Assembly: GCF_001832885.1 (NCBI RefSeq)
Contig: NZ_MKIQ01000027.1
Location: 1-64,000 of the forward strand
Source: Floricoccus penangensis
GTDB taxonomy: Bacteria > Bacillota > Bacilli > Lactobacillales > Streptococcaceae
Reading direction: 5' to 3'
Length of the DNA stretch: 64,000 nt
Part shown: piece by piece, positions 1-8,930 of the stretch
Position numbering within the stretch: the stretch's first letter is position 1
Layout: each line of letters opens with the position of its first letter
The notes under the pieces: model-generated
What the model saw: only the letters and a program-made list of their open reading frames with translations
The model's database searches: none
Told to the model about the DNA's origin: nothing
Translations under genes and position numbers: made by a program

Positions 1-72
1 GATTCTTGAGGTTTAGCAGATTCTTGAGGTTTAGCAGACTCTTGAGGTTTAGCAGACTCTTGAGGTTTAGAT
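1..72 (-). repeat. Tandem 18-bp coding repeat (SAKPQE hexapeptide)
   Basis: Four near-identical 18-bp units (gattcttgaggtttagca with small variations) run in frame within the surface-protein gene and continue beyond the window edge. They encode SAKPQE. Copy number is likely to vary between strains by slippage. Confidence 0.85.
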
Positions 73-2105
73 CCTTCTGGTTTAGTAGAAGGATCCGTAG
101 GATTATTATCAGGATTGTTTTCATAAGATTTAAGGTATGTTACGAATCTTAAGTCTGCATTTGGATCAAAAGTCCCATTATATTTAAATTGTCTATCAAC
201 ATACAAAGCATCATATTTACTTGCAATTTTTTCATCGACTAGAGGGTCAATTGTACCCCAACCCACAGCTGTAAAAAGTGATTCTTTAAACTTACCATCC
301 TCGTAAATATCTCTTTTATAATTTCCACGTACGATGTATTGATCGAAATTCTTTTCAGTTCCGTCGGCATATTTCACATTAACTTGATGAATAACTGGAT
401 AATCTTTATCTTTATAAATAATTTCAGAAATTTTTCCATCAGGATTATACGATATTTCTTTTTTATCTATCGTTTTTTCAATAGTGGAACCATCTTCATA
501 AGTATTTTTAATTGTTCCGTTACGGAGTACCTCAGATTTTATCGGTTTCTTTGTAAATCCATTATCTTCTTCACCTGGTTTTTTTGTTTCATCAGGTATA
601 ACTTCGGGTTTTTTATTAGGATCTACACGGACGTAATAATTATAGATATCAAGTTTATCATTATCATTTGCTTTCTTTAAATCAAAGTCAATTTTTTGAC
701 CATCTTCTTTTACATTATATTTCTTCTCGAATTCATTAAATGATTCATTAACGCTATCAGAATTATCTCTAGTAGCCCATCCATTCGCAATTGACCATAC
801 TCTACTAAATAAATTTCCATCTTGATCATAGCTCTCCACGATGTATACGTCTTCACTACGAGTATCAATTTCAGTTTGCGAACCATCTGAATTGATAATA
901 ATACTATGAGTTTTTAAAGTTTTCTTTTGATCAATGTAACTAATTGTTTTGCTGAGATTAAATTGTGGAGTATTTTCAATTTGCCTACCGTTTGGTAATA
1001 TTTCAAGTGTTGCTTCACCGTCATTTTTATATATTTTTGTCCCATCAGACTTTACTTCAACAATTTGCCATAGTCCATTATGAATAGTTGTTCCATCAGG
1101 CATTTTTTCATCTTTGTATTCCCAAGTTTTTCCTGAGTTATCAATTCTCTTTATTAAATTTCCGTCTTTATCATATTCCTTGTATGAATCACCCCAAGAA
1201 AAGTTTGATTCCGTTTTTGAACCATCAGGTCGAGTTTCGATAATTTGCCAAGGATCACTTTTTATTTTTGTCCCATCAGGTAATATCTTTTCAGCATATT
1301 CAAAGACTTTGCCATCAGGAGCTACTTGCCTAATTATTTTATCATCTTTATTGTATTCAGTAATATACCCATCTTTTGTAGTTTTTTTATTACCATTGTT
1401 ATTTCCATCTTTATCAAAATAGAATTCAAAAATATCACCATACGTATTAGTGAACTTAATACGAACCCCATCTTTATCATATTCATCAACAGAATTATCG
1501 CTATAGGTTACTCTTTCACCACCATTTGGAAGTTTTTCTCTTTTTACTTCATATATGTAGACAATATCATCACTAGATTCGTCAGTACTTGTACTTTCGG
1601 TTGTTGATTCTACGACAGATTTTTTGTTTTGAGAATTTTCAGTTGAAGAAGTAGTGGAACTTTCTTCAATTTTTTCTTTTTCACTAGTGGAAATATCTTC
1701 ACTTGTAGAAGTAGAAGTTTTATCATTATCTTTTACTGATTTGTCAACTTCGGAATTTGAACTTGAAGTTTCAGAAATACTTGCATTAGCATTTTCTGAT
1801 GTTGAAACTTTTTCTTCAATAGAAGGATTATTTTCTAAAGATGAAGCGGATTTGGAAGTTACATTTTCTGATTTAGTAGTTTCAGATGACGTATTTTCTC
1901 CAGATGCTTCAATATTTGAGGAAGTAGTTTCTAACTTTGGTGCATTAGTTTGTTCAGTTCTATTTTCATTTAATGTTTCAGCAATTACAGTTGCTGTAGG
2001 TAAAGTATTGCTTAAGATTATAACAGCAAGCCCAGTCCCATAAACCCATTGTTTTTTAGATTTCCACGCGCGATTTGTTGATTTGTAATGTTTAGCGTTT
2101 TTCAT
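1..2105 (-). CDS. Large secreted Ser/Thr-rich surface protein, KxYKxGKxW-like signal (3' end beyond window)
   Basis: The frame is open from the ATG at 2103-2105 to base 1, so about 701 N-terminal residues are present and the C-terminus lies outside. A good Shine-Dalgarno (AGGGGAG) precedes the ATG. The N-terminus KHYKSTNRAWKSKKQW resembles the KxYKxGKxW signal-peptide class of large serine-rich adhesins, followed by a hydrophobic core. Residues about 43-180 are Ser/Thr/Glu-rich with low complexity. The remainder has short beta-type repeats with recurring DG and YDKDGN-type turns. The last visible part is a tandem SAKPQE hexapeptide, four copies in the first 75 bases, typical of a wall-spanning stalk. 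An LPXTG anchor may lie outside the window. The ligand cannot be told from sequence; a cell-wall adhesin is the best inference. Confidence 0.8.
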   Translation of the reverse strand, partial: MKNAKHYKSTNRAWKSKKQWVYGTGLAVIILSNTLPTATVIAETLNENRTEQTNAPKLETTSSNIEASGENTSSETTKSENVTSKSASSLENNPSIEEKVSTSENANASISETSSSNSEVDKSVKDNDKTSTSTSEDISTSEKEKIEESSTTSSTENSQNKKSVVESTTESTSTDESSDDIVYIYEVKREKLPNGGERVTYSDNSVDEYDKDGVRIKFTNTYGDIFEFYFDKDGNNNGNKKTTKDGYITEYNKDDKIIRQVAPDGKVFEYAEKILPDGTKIKSDPWQIIETRPDGSKTESNFSWGDSYKEYDKDGNLIKRIDNSGKTWEYKDEKMPDGTTIHNGLWQIVEVKSDGTKIYKNDGEATLEILPNGRQIENTPQFNLSKTISYIDQKKTLKTHSIIINSDGSQTEIDTRSEDVYIVESYDQDGNLFSRVWSIANGWATRDNSDSVNESFNEFEKKYNVKEDGQKIDFDLKKANDNDKLDIYNYYVRVDPNKKPEVIPDETKKPGEEDNGFTKKPIKSEVLRNGTIKNTYEDGSTIEKTIDKKEISYNPDGKISEIIYKDKDYPVIHQVNVKYADGTEKNFDQYIVRGNYKRDIYEDGKFKESLFTAVGWGTIDPLVDEKIASKYDALYVDRQFKYNGTFDPNADLRFVTYLKSYENNPDNNPTDPSTKPEGSKPQESAKPQESAKPQESAKPQE

Positions 2106-2139
2106 TCTTTTCTCCCCTATAATAAATTCATTCGTTTCA

Positions 2140-2160
2140 TAAGTATTGTGTCAATACTTA
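2140..2160. promoter_or_regulatory. Palindrome over a TTGACA in front of the surface-protein gene
   Basis: TAAGTATTG-TGT-CAATACTTA is a perfect 9-bp inverted repeat with a 3-base centre. Read on the minus strand it contains TTGACA, a candidate -35 for the surface-protein gene, although no good -10 sits at 17 bp. Its half-site recurs in the hairpin at 48868-48901. A repressor operator is inferred. Confidence 0.4.
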
Positions 2161-2341
2161 CTTATAAATAGATTATCATAGTCCAGTGTCACATTATGGG
2201 GTTATGAAATAATTCATAGTTTTTTTCACATTTATTTGTATCTTTTGGCACAAAAATTTTTTTTTCTATAAGTTTAACCATCATCTATCCATTTAATTTA
2301 TTTTCTTAACATATTTGATCAGATATTGATTATTATTATAG

Positions 2342-2419
2342 AAATTTACATTTTCCTATGAGAAAATAAAAATATTTTCTCCAAAAAATATTTTTATTTT
2401 GTTCTACTAATGTAAATTT
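2342..2419. repeat. Nested large inverted repeat in the divergent intergenic region
   Basis: Outer arms AAATTTACATT (2342-2352) and AATGTAAATTT (2409-2419) are perfect complements. Inside them 2363-2378 and 2385-2400 form a perfect 16-bp stem around a 6-base loop. The element lies between the divergent surface-protein and WYL genes, so it does not sit downstream of any gene as a terminator would. The rest of 2106-2488 is AT-rich promoter DNA with no credible ORF. Confidence 0.6.
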
Positions 2420-2469
2420 TATGTGAATTATTGAGCCATATTATTGTAAAAATGCCTTCGAACGTGTAT

Positions 2470-2475
2470 TATAAT
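2470..2475 (+). promoter_or_regulatory. -10 box of the WYL regulator gene
   Basis: TATAAT lies 31 bases before the chosen ATG. No good -35 is seen at 16-18 bp (TTGTAA at 2444 is 20 bp away), so the promoter may be weak or activator-dependent. Confidence 0.4.
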
Positions 2476-2506
2476 ATTAATTAAATTTGTGAAAGGTTAC
2501 ATCAAA

Positions 2507-3526
2507 ATGAAGGGTGATGCAAATAGTAGTAGAAGAATTGCAGATATGCTTACTAAGCTTTTTATGGGTGAGCCCCTTAACCGAAAATCTTTATTAGAAT
2601 CCAATAGTAAAAGCGTAGTTGATAGGGATATAGCAGACATAAAGAGAGTTCTAGAAGACAATCATAGTAGCATAATTCTTAATTTCAATAGATCTAAGGG
2701 TGAATATTGTTTTAATCGTTCAGAAGCATTTGCCTTAGAAGAGGTTATTTTTTTAGCAAAGGTTGCTCTTGAAAGTAGGAGTTTACGTCGTGATGAGATG
2801 GATATTATTATTGATAAGCTCCTTAAACAATTACCAAAAGAGAAAGCAAAAATTGCCAATGAATCAATAAGAAATGACAATACTTTTTATGCACCTGTCA
2901 CTAACAATAAACATATACTGGAACGAATTAAGGAATTTATGGGTTACATAGACGACAGACAGGTCATAAAATTTGTTCATAAGCCAGCATTTAGTAATGT
3001 TGTTAAGTCATATATTGTAACCACGAAGGGTGGGATGACTTTTGTTGATCCTGATAAGAATGGTTTTGTAGAGTATGAAGGACTTCCAGTTGCTATATAT
3101 TTTTCAGTTTTTTATTTTTATATAATTTTATATATTGACCAAACTCAAGGGCACATGGTTGTGAGATTAGATCGATTTATTGATGTAAAAAAAGTTTCTC
3201 GAAAAATTATGGTGCCTCATGTAGAGAATTTTGAGGAAAGTGCTATGAGAAAGCATTCTTTTCTTCTCTATCATGGTAAACCTATGACAATAACGTTCTT
3301 ATCCGAAATAAATCCTGCGACTATCTTAGATCGTTTTCCTGGTTCAAAAATAGTTGAAAAAAATTGTGATGAAAATAATTGGACAAAATATGAAGTAGTG
3401 GTATTTGAATCAGCAGCACGGATGTGGTTTTTATCACAAGGAGCATGGGTGAAAGTACTATCTCCTCGGTCATTTAAAGAATCTCTTAGAGAAGAATTCA
3501 AGACCGCTTTTGAACAGTATGAATAA
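2507..3526 (+). CDS. WYL-domain transcriptional regulator
   Basis: A 339-residue protein with an N-terminal helix-turn-helix-like part (about 1-70: RRIADMLTKLFMGEPLNRKSL, then VDRDIADIKRVLED, as in DeoR/WYL regulators) and a C-terminal ligand-sensing region of the WYL type (about 130-335). It ends with a winged part containing ESAARMWFLSQGAWVKVLSP, a recognisable WYL C-terminal extension. The ATG at 2507 is chosen because GAAAGG ends about ten bases before it; an in-frame GTG at 2489 lacks a good site. It diverges from the surface-protein gene and may control it, which is inference. A bidirectional terminator follows. Confidence 0.75.
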   Translation: MKGDANSSRRIADMLTKLFMGEPLNRKSLLESNSKSVVDRDIADIKRVLEDNHSSIILNFNRSKGEYCFNRSEAFALEEVIFLAKVALESRSLRRDEMDIIIDKLLKQLPKEKAKIANESIRNDNTFYAPVTNNKHILERIKEFMGYIDDRQVIKFVHKPAFSNVVKSYIVTTKGGMTFVDPDKNGFVEYEGLPVAIYFSVFYFYIILYIDQTQGHMVVRLDRFIDVKKVSRKIMVPHVENFEESAMRKHSFLLYHGKPMTITFLSEINPATILDRFPGSKIVEKNCDENNWTKYEVVVFESAARMWFLSQGAWVKVLSPRSFKESLREEFKTAFEQYE

Positions 3527-3532
3527 ATAAAG

Positions 3533-3567
3533 AAAACCATGTAGAGTTATCCCACATGGTTTTTTGA
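3533..3567. terminator. Bidirectional terminator between WYL gene and serS
   Basis: AACCATGT and ACATGGTT form the stem, with an A-tract on the left and T6 on the right, so it can serve both convergent genes. Confidence 0.7.
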
Positions 3568-3583
3568 AACTAATATTAATTAA

Positions 3584-4864
3584 TTATTTTTCTTCAGCTG
3601 TAATAACTTCAACACCACCCATATAAGGACGAAGTACTTCTGGAATTGTAACTGATCCATCTTCATTTTGATAGTTTTCAAGGATTGCTGCAACTGTGCG
3701 ACCAACTGCAAGACCAGATCCATTTAATGTATGAAGTAATTTAACTTTTCCATCTTCATCACGGTAACGAATTTGGGCACGACGAGCTTGGAAATCTTCA
3801 GTATTTGAACAACTTGAAATTTCACGGTAAGTATTTTGTGCTGGAATCCATACTTCTAAATCATAAGTTTTAGCAGCAGAGAATCCCATGTCACCAGTTG
3901 AAAGAGCAACGACACGGTATGCAAGTCCTAATTTTTGTAGGATATTTTCAGCATTAGCAGTCATTTTTTCTAACTCTTCATAAGAATTTTCCGGTTTAGA
4001 GAATTTAACCATTTCTACCTTGTTGAATTGGTGTAAACGAATAAGTCCACGTGTATCGCGTCCAGCAGATCCAGCTTCGCTACGGAATGATGGACTTAAG
4101 GCTGTGAAGTAGATTGGAAGATCTGCACCATCAAGAATTTCACCACGGTAGTAGTTTGTAAGAGGAACTTCAGCAGTTGGAATTAAAACATAATCACTAT
4201 CAGCTAGCTCAAATGTATCTTCCTTAAATTTTGGATATTGTCCAGTACCAAACATTGAGTCGTGGTTAACCATGTACGGTGGGATGATTTCTGTGTAGCC
4301 TTCTTTACCGTGCTCATCTAACATGAAGCTGTAAATAGCACGTTCTAATCTTGCGCCTAGACCTTTGTAGAATAAGAAACGACTACCAGTAACCTTAGCA
4401 CCACGTTCCCAATCTAAGATACCAAGATCTTCACCAAGGTCCCAATGGGCTTTTGGTTCAAAATCAAATTCAGGAACCTCACCAACACGACGAACTTCAA
4501 CATTGTCATCTTCATCAGCACCAATTGGAACATCATCATGTGGAAGATTTGGAAGCATAACAATAATTTCATTTATTTTTGTTTCAATATCAGCAAGTTC
4601 AGCATCCATTTCTTTAATTTGAGCTGAAACTTTTTGCATATTTGCGATTTGCTCACTAGCATCTTCCTTATTACGTTTTGCTTGAGCGATAGCTTCTGAT
4701 TCAGTATTTCTTTGTTTCTTTAATTCTTCAGTTTTTACAATCAGATCGCGTCTTGTAATATCTAATTCATGAAGATCTTTTAAGGTTTCTTCTTTAACAC
4801 CACGTGTTTCTAATTTAGCAGCCACAGTGTCAAAATCTTGACGAATTTTTTTAATGTCTAACAT
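3584..4864 (-). CDS. serS: Seryl-tRNA synthetase
   Basis: This 426-residue class II synthetase charges tRNA-Ser with serine in the cytoplasm. The N-terminal part (about 1-110) is the charged long coiled-coil arm that grips the tRNA. Class II motif 2 is visible as [15 protein letters not shown] followed by RLHQFNKVE, and motif 3 as [18 protein letters not shown]. Length is normal for the family. AAGGAG sits before the ATG. A serine-type T-box leader precedes it and should make expression respond to uncharged tRNA-Ser. It is monocistronic, closed by the terminator shared with the WYL gene. Confidence 0.97.
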   Translation of the reverse strand: MLDIKKIRQDFDTVAAKLETRGVKEETLKDLHELDITRRDLIVKTEELKKQRNTESEAIAQAKRNKEDASEQIANMQKVSAQIKEMDAELADIETKINEIIVMLPNLPHDDVPIGADEDDNVEVRRVGEVPEFDFEPKAHWDLGEDLGILDWERGAKVTGSRFLFYKGLGARLERAIYSFMLDEHGKEGYTEIIPPYMVNHDSMFGTGQYPKFKEDTFELADSDYVLIPTAEVPLTNYYRGEILDGADLPIYFTALSPSFRSEAGSAGRDTRGLIRLHQFNKVEMVKFSKPENSYEELEKMTANAENILQKLGLAYRVVALSTGDMGFSAAKTYDLEVWIPAQNTYREISSCSNTEDFQARRAQIRYRDEDGKVKLLHTLNGSGLAVGRTVAAILENYQNEDGSVTIPEVLRPYMGGVEVITAEEK

Positions 4865-4889
4865 ATTTTCTCCTTATTAATTCATATAA

Positions 4890-5128
4890 AAAACGCTAAC
4901 TCACCTAATGTATATAACAACATAGGGCGTGTTAGCGCGGTTCCACCTAATTTACTTCATGCCTAACTAGATAAGTATGAAGAACTCAATTTCTGTAACG
5001 TAGAAGATACGGTTTTGTTTTGCAAAACTTTTTTAAGAAGTAGATATCTTGCCTTAAATTATTTGCTTTCACCATCCGCAAACTCTCTAAAAATCGCTAG
5101 CAACATTAGCTTCTAAATTTCTCTTATT
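4890..5128 (-). ncRNA. T-box riboswitch leader of serS
   Basis: On the minus strand the T-box sequence AGGTGGAACCGCG lies at 4948-4936. The competing terminator pairs CGCTAAC with GTTAGCG (4894-4900 / 4931-4937) before a U-run. Stem I is marked by AGAGAG and GGTGAAAGC. A candidate specifier is UCU (Ser) at 5044-5042, followed by A; this assignment needs folding. Start and end are approximate. Confidence 0.88.
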
Positions 5129-5134
5129 AAGTAA

Positions 5135-5162
5135 ATTTTATCAAAAGTAGCATAAAAGTCAA
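5135..5162 (-). promoter_or_regulatory. Promoter of the serS T-box transcript
   Basis: On the minus strand TTGACT (5162-5157) and TAAAAT (5140-5135) are 16 bp apart, directly upstream of the T-box stem I. Confidence 0.6.
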
Positions 5163-5169
5163 ATTGTTT

Positions 5170-5532
5170 TTATTTATTTCTTTTAAATGCTCTTGTAAGT
5201 GTACCTAAAAAAGTTGGAGCCTTGACTACATTTTCATTTCCAAGTTTTTCACGTAATATTTTCAAAATTTTCCCTGAATCTTTTGAGCCAAAGCATAACT
5301 TAGAATTATTTTGAAGAATAATATTAAATCTACGTCCAATTTTTTTACCGTATACTGAACCTTCAACTCTTTTTATTTTATCTAGAGGAATTATTACATT
5401 GTCTTCTACAGAACGATCTGAGAAGAACTCAAATGCTACATCTCCAAGCATTATTTTTCCATATTTAGCAAAGCCAATATAGGCGATTCCAGGGCCTACA
5501 AATTCAGCACGTGTATTTAATGATTGAGCCAT
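5170..5532 (-). CDS. DUF956 family protein (ManO-like)
   Basis: A 120-residue soluble protein of the DUF956 family, found almost only behind mannose-family PTS operons in lactic acid bacteria. Recognisable stretches are GPGIAYIGFAKYGKIMLGD, PLDKIKRVEGSVYGKKIGRRF and FGSKDSGKILK. The fold recalls a small PH-like domain, but no biochemical function is established. It lies 127 bases downstream of the IID gene, past the operon terminator, with its own extended -10 (TGCTATAAT on the minus strand, 5570-5565). It may therefore be transcribed separately or by read-through. Confidence 0.85.
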   Translation of the reverse strand: MAQSLNTRAEFVGPGIAYIGFAKYGKIMLGDVAFEFFSDRSVEDNVIIPLDKIKRVEGSVYGKKIGRRFNIILQNNSKLCFGSKDSGKILKILREKLGNENVVKAPTFLGTLTRAFKRNK

Positions 5533-5627
5533 AATATACCTGTTTCTAATTTTTCTTACCTTCCATTATAGCAAAAAATAACAATCATTTCTCTATATAT
5601 TCAGAGAAAGAAGTTTACAATACAAAA

Positions 5628-5653
5628 AAAGACAAGCTAGGAAGCTTGTCTTT
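5628..5653 (-). terminator. Terminator of the man PTS operon
   Basis: AAAGACAAGCT and AGCTTGTCTTT form an 11-bp stem with a 4-base loop. A T7 tract follows in minus-strand reading, just after the IID stop codon. Confidence 0.8.
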
Positions 5654-5659
5654 AATTTA

Positions 5660-6571
5660 TTACATGATTCCGAAGAAACGTCCAGCAATACCCACAGCAA
5701 ATAATGCAAAGATAATTGCGATTGGAGAAACTTTCTTCTTAAGTAACCACATACATAGGAATGTAAGTAGTAAAGCAGCAAGTCCTGGTACTAACTGATC
5801 CAAGTTTTGTTGTAAAGTTACAACTTTTTCTTGGCTTAGAGCAAGTCCACCGGCTTGGTCTTGAAGGGCTTTTTGAATACCTTCAGCTCCAGCTGGTAGG
5901 TTCTTCCAGTCAATATATGCCCCGTCTTGAAGATTGTATTTTGAAACAACAGGTGTGAAACTAATTGATACCCAACGTTGGATAAGCACACCAAGTACGA
6001 ACATACCTAGGATTGAAGCACCTTTAGTAATTTGTTGAAGAAGTCCTCCTGAAAGGTCTTCGGTAATTTTGCTACCTTGTTGGTAACCAAGTTCTTGAGT
6101 GTAGTATTGGAAAGCAATACGAATAATATTCCATCCGAAGAAGAATACCAATGGTGCAAGAAGTGATCCACTAGTAGCAAGACCAGCAGCAACAGCTCCA
6201 AGAATTGGACGAACTGTAAACCAGAATACTGGATCTCCGATACCAGCAAGTGGTCCCATCATACCAACTTTAACACCTTGAATTGCAACATCATCGATTG
6301 GTGCACCATTTGCACGTTCTTCTTCAAGAGCAAGAGTTACACCAAGAATTGGAGATGCTACATATGGGTGTGTATTGAAGAATTCTAAATGACGTTTAAG
6401 TGCAGCAGAAGCTTCTTCTTTACCAGGATAAAGTTTTTTAAGTGCTGGGATCATCGCAAATGCCCAACCGGCATTTTGCATACGTTCGTAGTTCCATGAA
6501 CCTTGTAGGAAGAATGAACGAAGTAATACACTATTACGTGTCTTTTTATCAATTGAAATTTTTTCAGCCAT
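5660..6571 (-). CDS. manN: PTS mannose/fructose/sorbose transporter subunit IID
   Basis: A 303-residue membrane subunit of the mannose-family PTS permease (EII-Man). With IIC it forms the channel for glucose, mannose and related hexoses. Family features are the N-terminal LRSFFLQGSWNYERMQNAGWAFAMIPALKKLY, the GVKVGMMGPLAGIGDPVFWFTVRPILGA segment, and a C-terminal membrane anchor (LVPGLAALLLTFLCMWLLKKK). It is the last gene of manLMN, 14 bases after IIC, with SD GGGAG. In Streptococcaceae this permease is the main glucose entry route and a receptor for several bacteriocins. Confidence 0.95.
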   Translation of the reverse strand: MAEKISIDKKTRNSVLLRSFFLQGSWNYERMQNAGWAFAMIPALKKLYPGKEEASAALKRHLEFFNTHPYVASPILGVTLALEEERANGAPIDDVAIQGVKVGMMGPLAGIGDPVFWFTVRPILGAVAAGLATSGSLLAPLVFFFGWNIIRIAFQYYTQELGYQQGSKITEDLSGGLLQQITKGASILGMFVLGVLIQRWVSISFTPVVSKYNLQDGAYIDWKNLPAGAEGIQKALQDQAGGLALSQEKVVTLQQNLDQLVPGLAALLLTFLCMWLLKKKVSPIAIIFALFAVGIAGRFFGIM

Positions 6572-6585
6572 TATTTTTCTCCCTT

Positions 6586-7413
6586 CTAATAGTCATTTAA
6601 GATGTCGCCAATTGGATCAGTAGTTGAAGAACCACCAGCTCCATTTCCGCCACCTGAGTTTTGAAGAGCAAGATAGATGAATGCCATAGCAACACCGATG
6701 ATACCCATAGCTATTAGAGTTAATTCTTTAATTGGCGCAAGTGCAAAACCAAGGAAGAAGAAAGGCCAAACTTCGCGGCTTGCCATCAAGTTAATAACCA
6801 TTGCATAACCAACGGCAACAACCATTCCTCCACCTACTGCCATACCACCTGTGAACCAGTCTGGTAAAAGAAGTAATCCTTTTTGTACGGCAGAAGCTGG
6901 GATAAGAAGCAATAATCCTGCAGGGATTGCGATACGAAGACCTTGCATCATTAATGCAACAATATGCCACATTTCTACTCCACGATAATTACCTTGTTCA
7001 GCAGCAGCATCTGCACGGTGAACAATACCTACAGAAAGTAGACGAACTAAAGTAGTTAATACAAGACCTGCAGTAGCAAGAAGAATTGCAGTACCAATAA
7101 CTGTTTGCATTTCTCCATTTGTTACAGTATCTGATTTAGTCCAATCGTGTGATTGAACTAAGATGATTGCTGAGGCAACAGATGCAAGTGCGGCATCTGG
7201 TGCAACAGCAGCTCCGATGTTCGCCCAACCAGCTGCTAAAATTTGTAGTGATCCACCAAGAATTACACATGGTGCAATATGACCAGTTGCAATACCGATT
7301 AATGAACAAGCAATAACTGGTTGGTGAAGTTCAAATGAGTCAAGAATCCCTTCCATACCCGCTAAGAAAGCGAAGATAAGAATTAGGATTACGCTTAAAA
7401 CTCCATATTCCAT
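6586..7413 (-). CDS. manM: PTS mannose/fructose/sorbose transporter subunit IIC
   Basis: A 275-residue integral membrane subunit of EII-Man. It begins MEYGVLSVILILIFAFLAGMEGILDSF, with the typical HQPVIACSLIGIATGHIAPCVILGGSLQ segment and several hydrophobic helices. It ends in a Gly/Ser-rich tail (GGGNGAGGSS). It forms the sugar path with IID. It lies 17 bases after the IIAB gene and 14 before IID, which indicates one transcript. Confidence 0.95.
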   Translation of the reverse strand: MEYGVLSVILILIFAFLAGMEGILDSFELHQPVIACSLIGIATGHIAPCVILGGSLQILAAGWANIGAAVAPDAALASVASAIILVQSHDWTKSDTVTNGEMQTVIGTAILLATAGLVLTTLVRLLSVGIVHRADAAAEQGNYRGVEMWHIVALMMQGLRIAIPAGLLLLIPASAVQKGLLLLPDWFTGGMAVGGGMVVAVGYAMVINLMASREVWPFFFLGFALAPIKELTLIAMGIIGVAMAFIYLALQNSGGGNGAGGSSTTDPIGDILNDY

Positions 7414-7430
7414 TTATATTCTCCTTTAAA

Positions 7431-8414
7431 TTATTTAACGTCTGCTTTTTTAATTAAAGCAAATAAATCAGACTTAGAATCGTTAGGGACTTTACGGACA
7501 TCAAATTTAATGCCTAAATCTCTAAGTTTTTCATAAGTTTCAACGTCTTCTTTATCCATAGATAAAACATTGTTAACCATTGTTTTACCTGTAGAGTGAG
7601 CCATTGAACCAACATTTAGTTCTTTGATTGGAACTCCACCTTCAATTGCACGAAGTGCGTCTTCGGGTGTTTCAAAAAGAAGAAGTGCTTTTGTGTTACC
7701 AAAACGTGGGTCTTTAGCTACTTGAATCATTTTATCAATTGGAACGATATGAGCTTTAACTCCTGCAGGAGCTGCTTGTTCGATAAGTTTTTTACGTAAC
7801 TCATCTTTAGCTACTTTATCAGATACAACGATAATGCGATCAGGTTTAACAGCTGGTGTCCAACCTGTTGCTACTTGACCATGCAATAGACGTGAGTCAA
7901 TACGAGCCAATGGGATTTTAATTTCTCCATCTCCAAGTACAGTTCCTTCTGGAATTGGACCACTTGCCTTTGGTGCTTCAACTACCTCAGCAGTTGTGTC
8001 AGCAGGTTGTAATTCCTCTGGACGAACACGTACACCACCAGTTGCTTCTTTAATAATATTTGCAGCAACATCATGAACACGAGCTTCTGGGTTGAAACGC
8101 TCAGTGTAAGCTTGAATAAGCATTGGTAGATTCAATCCAGCGATGATAGTCATACGATCTTGATTTTCTTCATAGATACGGTTTGCTTGGTTAAATGGAG
8201 ATCCTCCCCATAAGTCAACCAAGAAAAGTACTTCATCGTCAGCATCAAATGAGTCTACCGCTTCAGTCAAGTGTGCGTATAAGTCATCAGGACCTTCGTT
8301 TGGCATAAAAGTAACTGATTGTACTTTTTCTTGCTCTCCGAAAATCATAGAACCTGATTGCTTGATACCATCGGCGAATTGACCATGACTGGCAATAATA
8401 ATTCCGATACTCAA
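7431..8414 (-). CDS. manL: PTS mannose transporter subunit IIAB
   Basis: A 327-residue cytoplasmic phosphotransfer protein. The IIA domain is at about 1-130 with the phospho-acceptor His10 in [13 protein letters not shown] Pro/Glu/Ala-rich linker spans about 131-163. The IIB domain is at about 165-327 with His178 in [15 protein letters not shown]. It passes phosphate from HPr to incoming sugar bound by IIC/IID. First gene of the operon, with a strong SD (GGAGGAAA). A sigma-A promoter and a cre site lie upstream, so CcpA control is likely. Other mannose-family sugars cannot be excluded as substrates. Confidence 0.95.
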   Translation of the reverse strand: MSIGIIIASHGQFADGIKQSGSMIFGEQEKVQSVTFMPNEGPDDLYAHLTEAVDSFDADDEVLFLVDLWGGSPFNQANRIYEENQDRMTIIAGLNLPMLIQAYTERFNPEARVHDVAANIIKEATGGVRVRPEELQPADTTAEVVEAPKASGPIPEGTVLGDGEIKIPLARIDSRLLHGQVATGWTPAVKPDRIIVVSDKVAKDELRKKLIEQAAPAGVKAHIVPIDKMIQVAKDPRFGNTKALLLFETPEDALRAIEGGVPIKELNVGSMAHSTGKTMVNNVLSMDKEDVETYEKLRDLGIKFDVRKVPNDSKSDLFALIKKADVK

Positions 8415-8550
8415 TTGAGTTTCCTCCTAAAAAATATTTGTATAGACCAATTGTAAGTTATGCCGACAAAAATAAGTTTATTAAGTGCATGAATCCTTAA
8501 TTTAAAGGTATAAATCGGCATAAAAAACAAAAAAATCTACCTACGAGCTA

Positions 8551-8579
8551 ATTATACATCTAAAGTCTTAGTTATGCAA
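8551..8579 (-). promoter_or_regulatory. Promoter of the man PTS operon
   Basis: On the minus strand TTGCAT (8579-8574) and TATAAT (8556-8551) are 17 bp apart. This is a vegetative-type promoter; no -12/-24 sigma-54 signature is seen. Confidence 0.7.
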
Positions 8580-8588
8580 AGGTTTTCT

Positions 8589-8602
8589 TAAAAACGTTTA
8601 CA
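8589..8602 (-). promoter_or_regulatory. cre site (CcpA operator) of the man operon
   Basis: On the minus strand TGTAAACGTTTTTA matches the catabolite-responsive element TGWAARCGYTWNCW at 13 of 14 positions. It lies just upstream of the -35 box, a position more usual for activation than for roadblock repression. Confidence 0.65.
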
Positions 8603-8796
8603 CGATTTTTCATTTGGTTTTCATTAAATAACTTTTTAAATAAGTCTGTAATAGTTATTAAAAAGCACAAATAAAACAGTTTTAACAGTAAAACTCAGTT
8701 CCAATCGCTTTACATGAAACTGTACCTATGTTATTATAAATTTTGAAATTAATTTGTTTCAATCTTTCCTGTTATGATTAAAGCAAATTAAACCGT

Positions 8797-8846
8797 AACT
8801 AGGATGCTTGCTGAGATTTACTCCGAGCATCCTAGTTTTTTTGTTT
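8797..8846 (+). terminator. Strong terminator in the man-trmL intergenic region with no gene before it
   Basis: ACTAGGATGCT and AGCATCCTAGT form an 11-bp stem followed by T7. No ORF lies upstream on this strand. An extended -10 (TGTTATGAT, 8769-8777) starts about 20 bases before it, so it could end a very short leader or small RNA or attenuate trmL. The rest of 8415-8930 holds the man promoter and AT-rich DNA. Confidence 0.7.
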
Positions 8847-8930
8847 TTAAAAGATTATAATAGTAGTTATATTAATTTATAGTTATTTTTTCTGTTTATT
8901 AAATAACTTTAGTTTGGAGTATATTTATTA

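Noticed and set aside
1-72. Short regular repeats at the left edge as a CRISPR array
   Set aside because: The 18-bp units are contiguous without spacers and encode SAKPQE in frame.
339-2043. Several open frames on the plus strand of 339-2043 (Phe/Ile- or Ser/Leu-rich)
   Set aside because: They are antisense shadows of the repetitive surface-protein gene on the minus strand; none has a ribosome site or a family match.
8415-8620. Sigma-54 (-12/-24) promoter for the man operon, as in Listeria and Enterococcus
   Set aside because: No TGGCAC-N5-TTGC-type pair is seen, and a standard -35/-10 with cre fits well.
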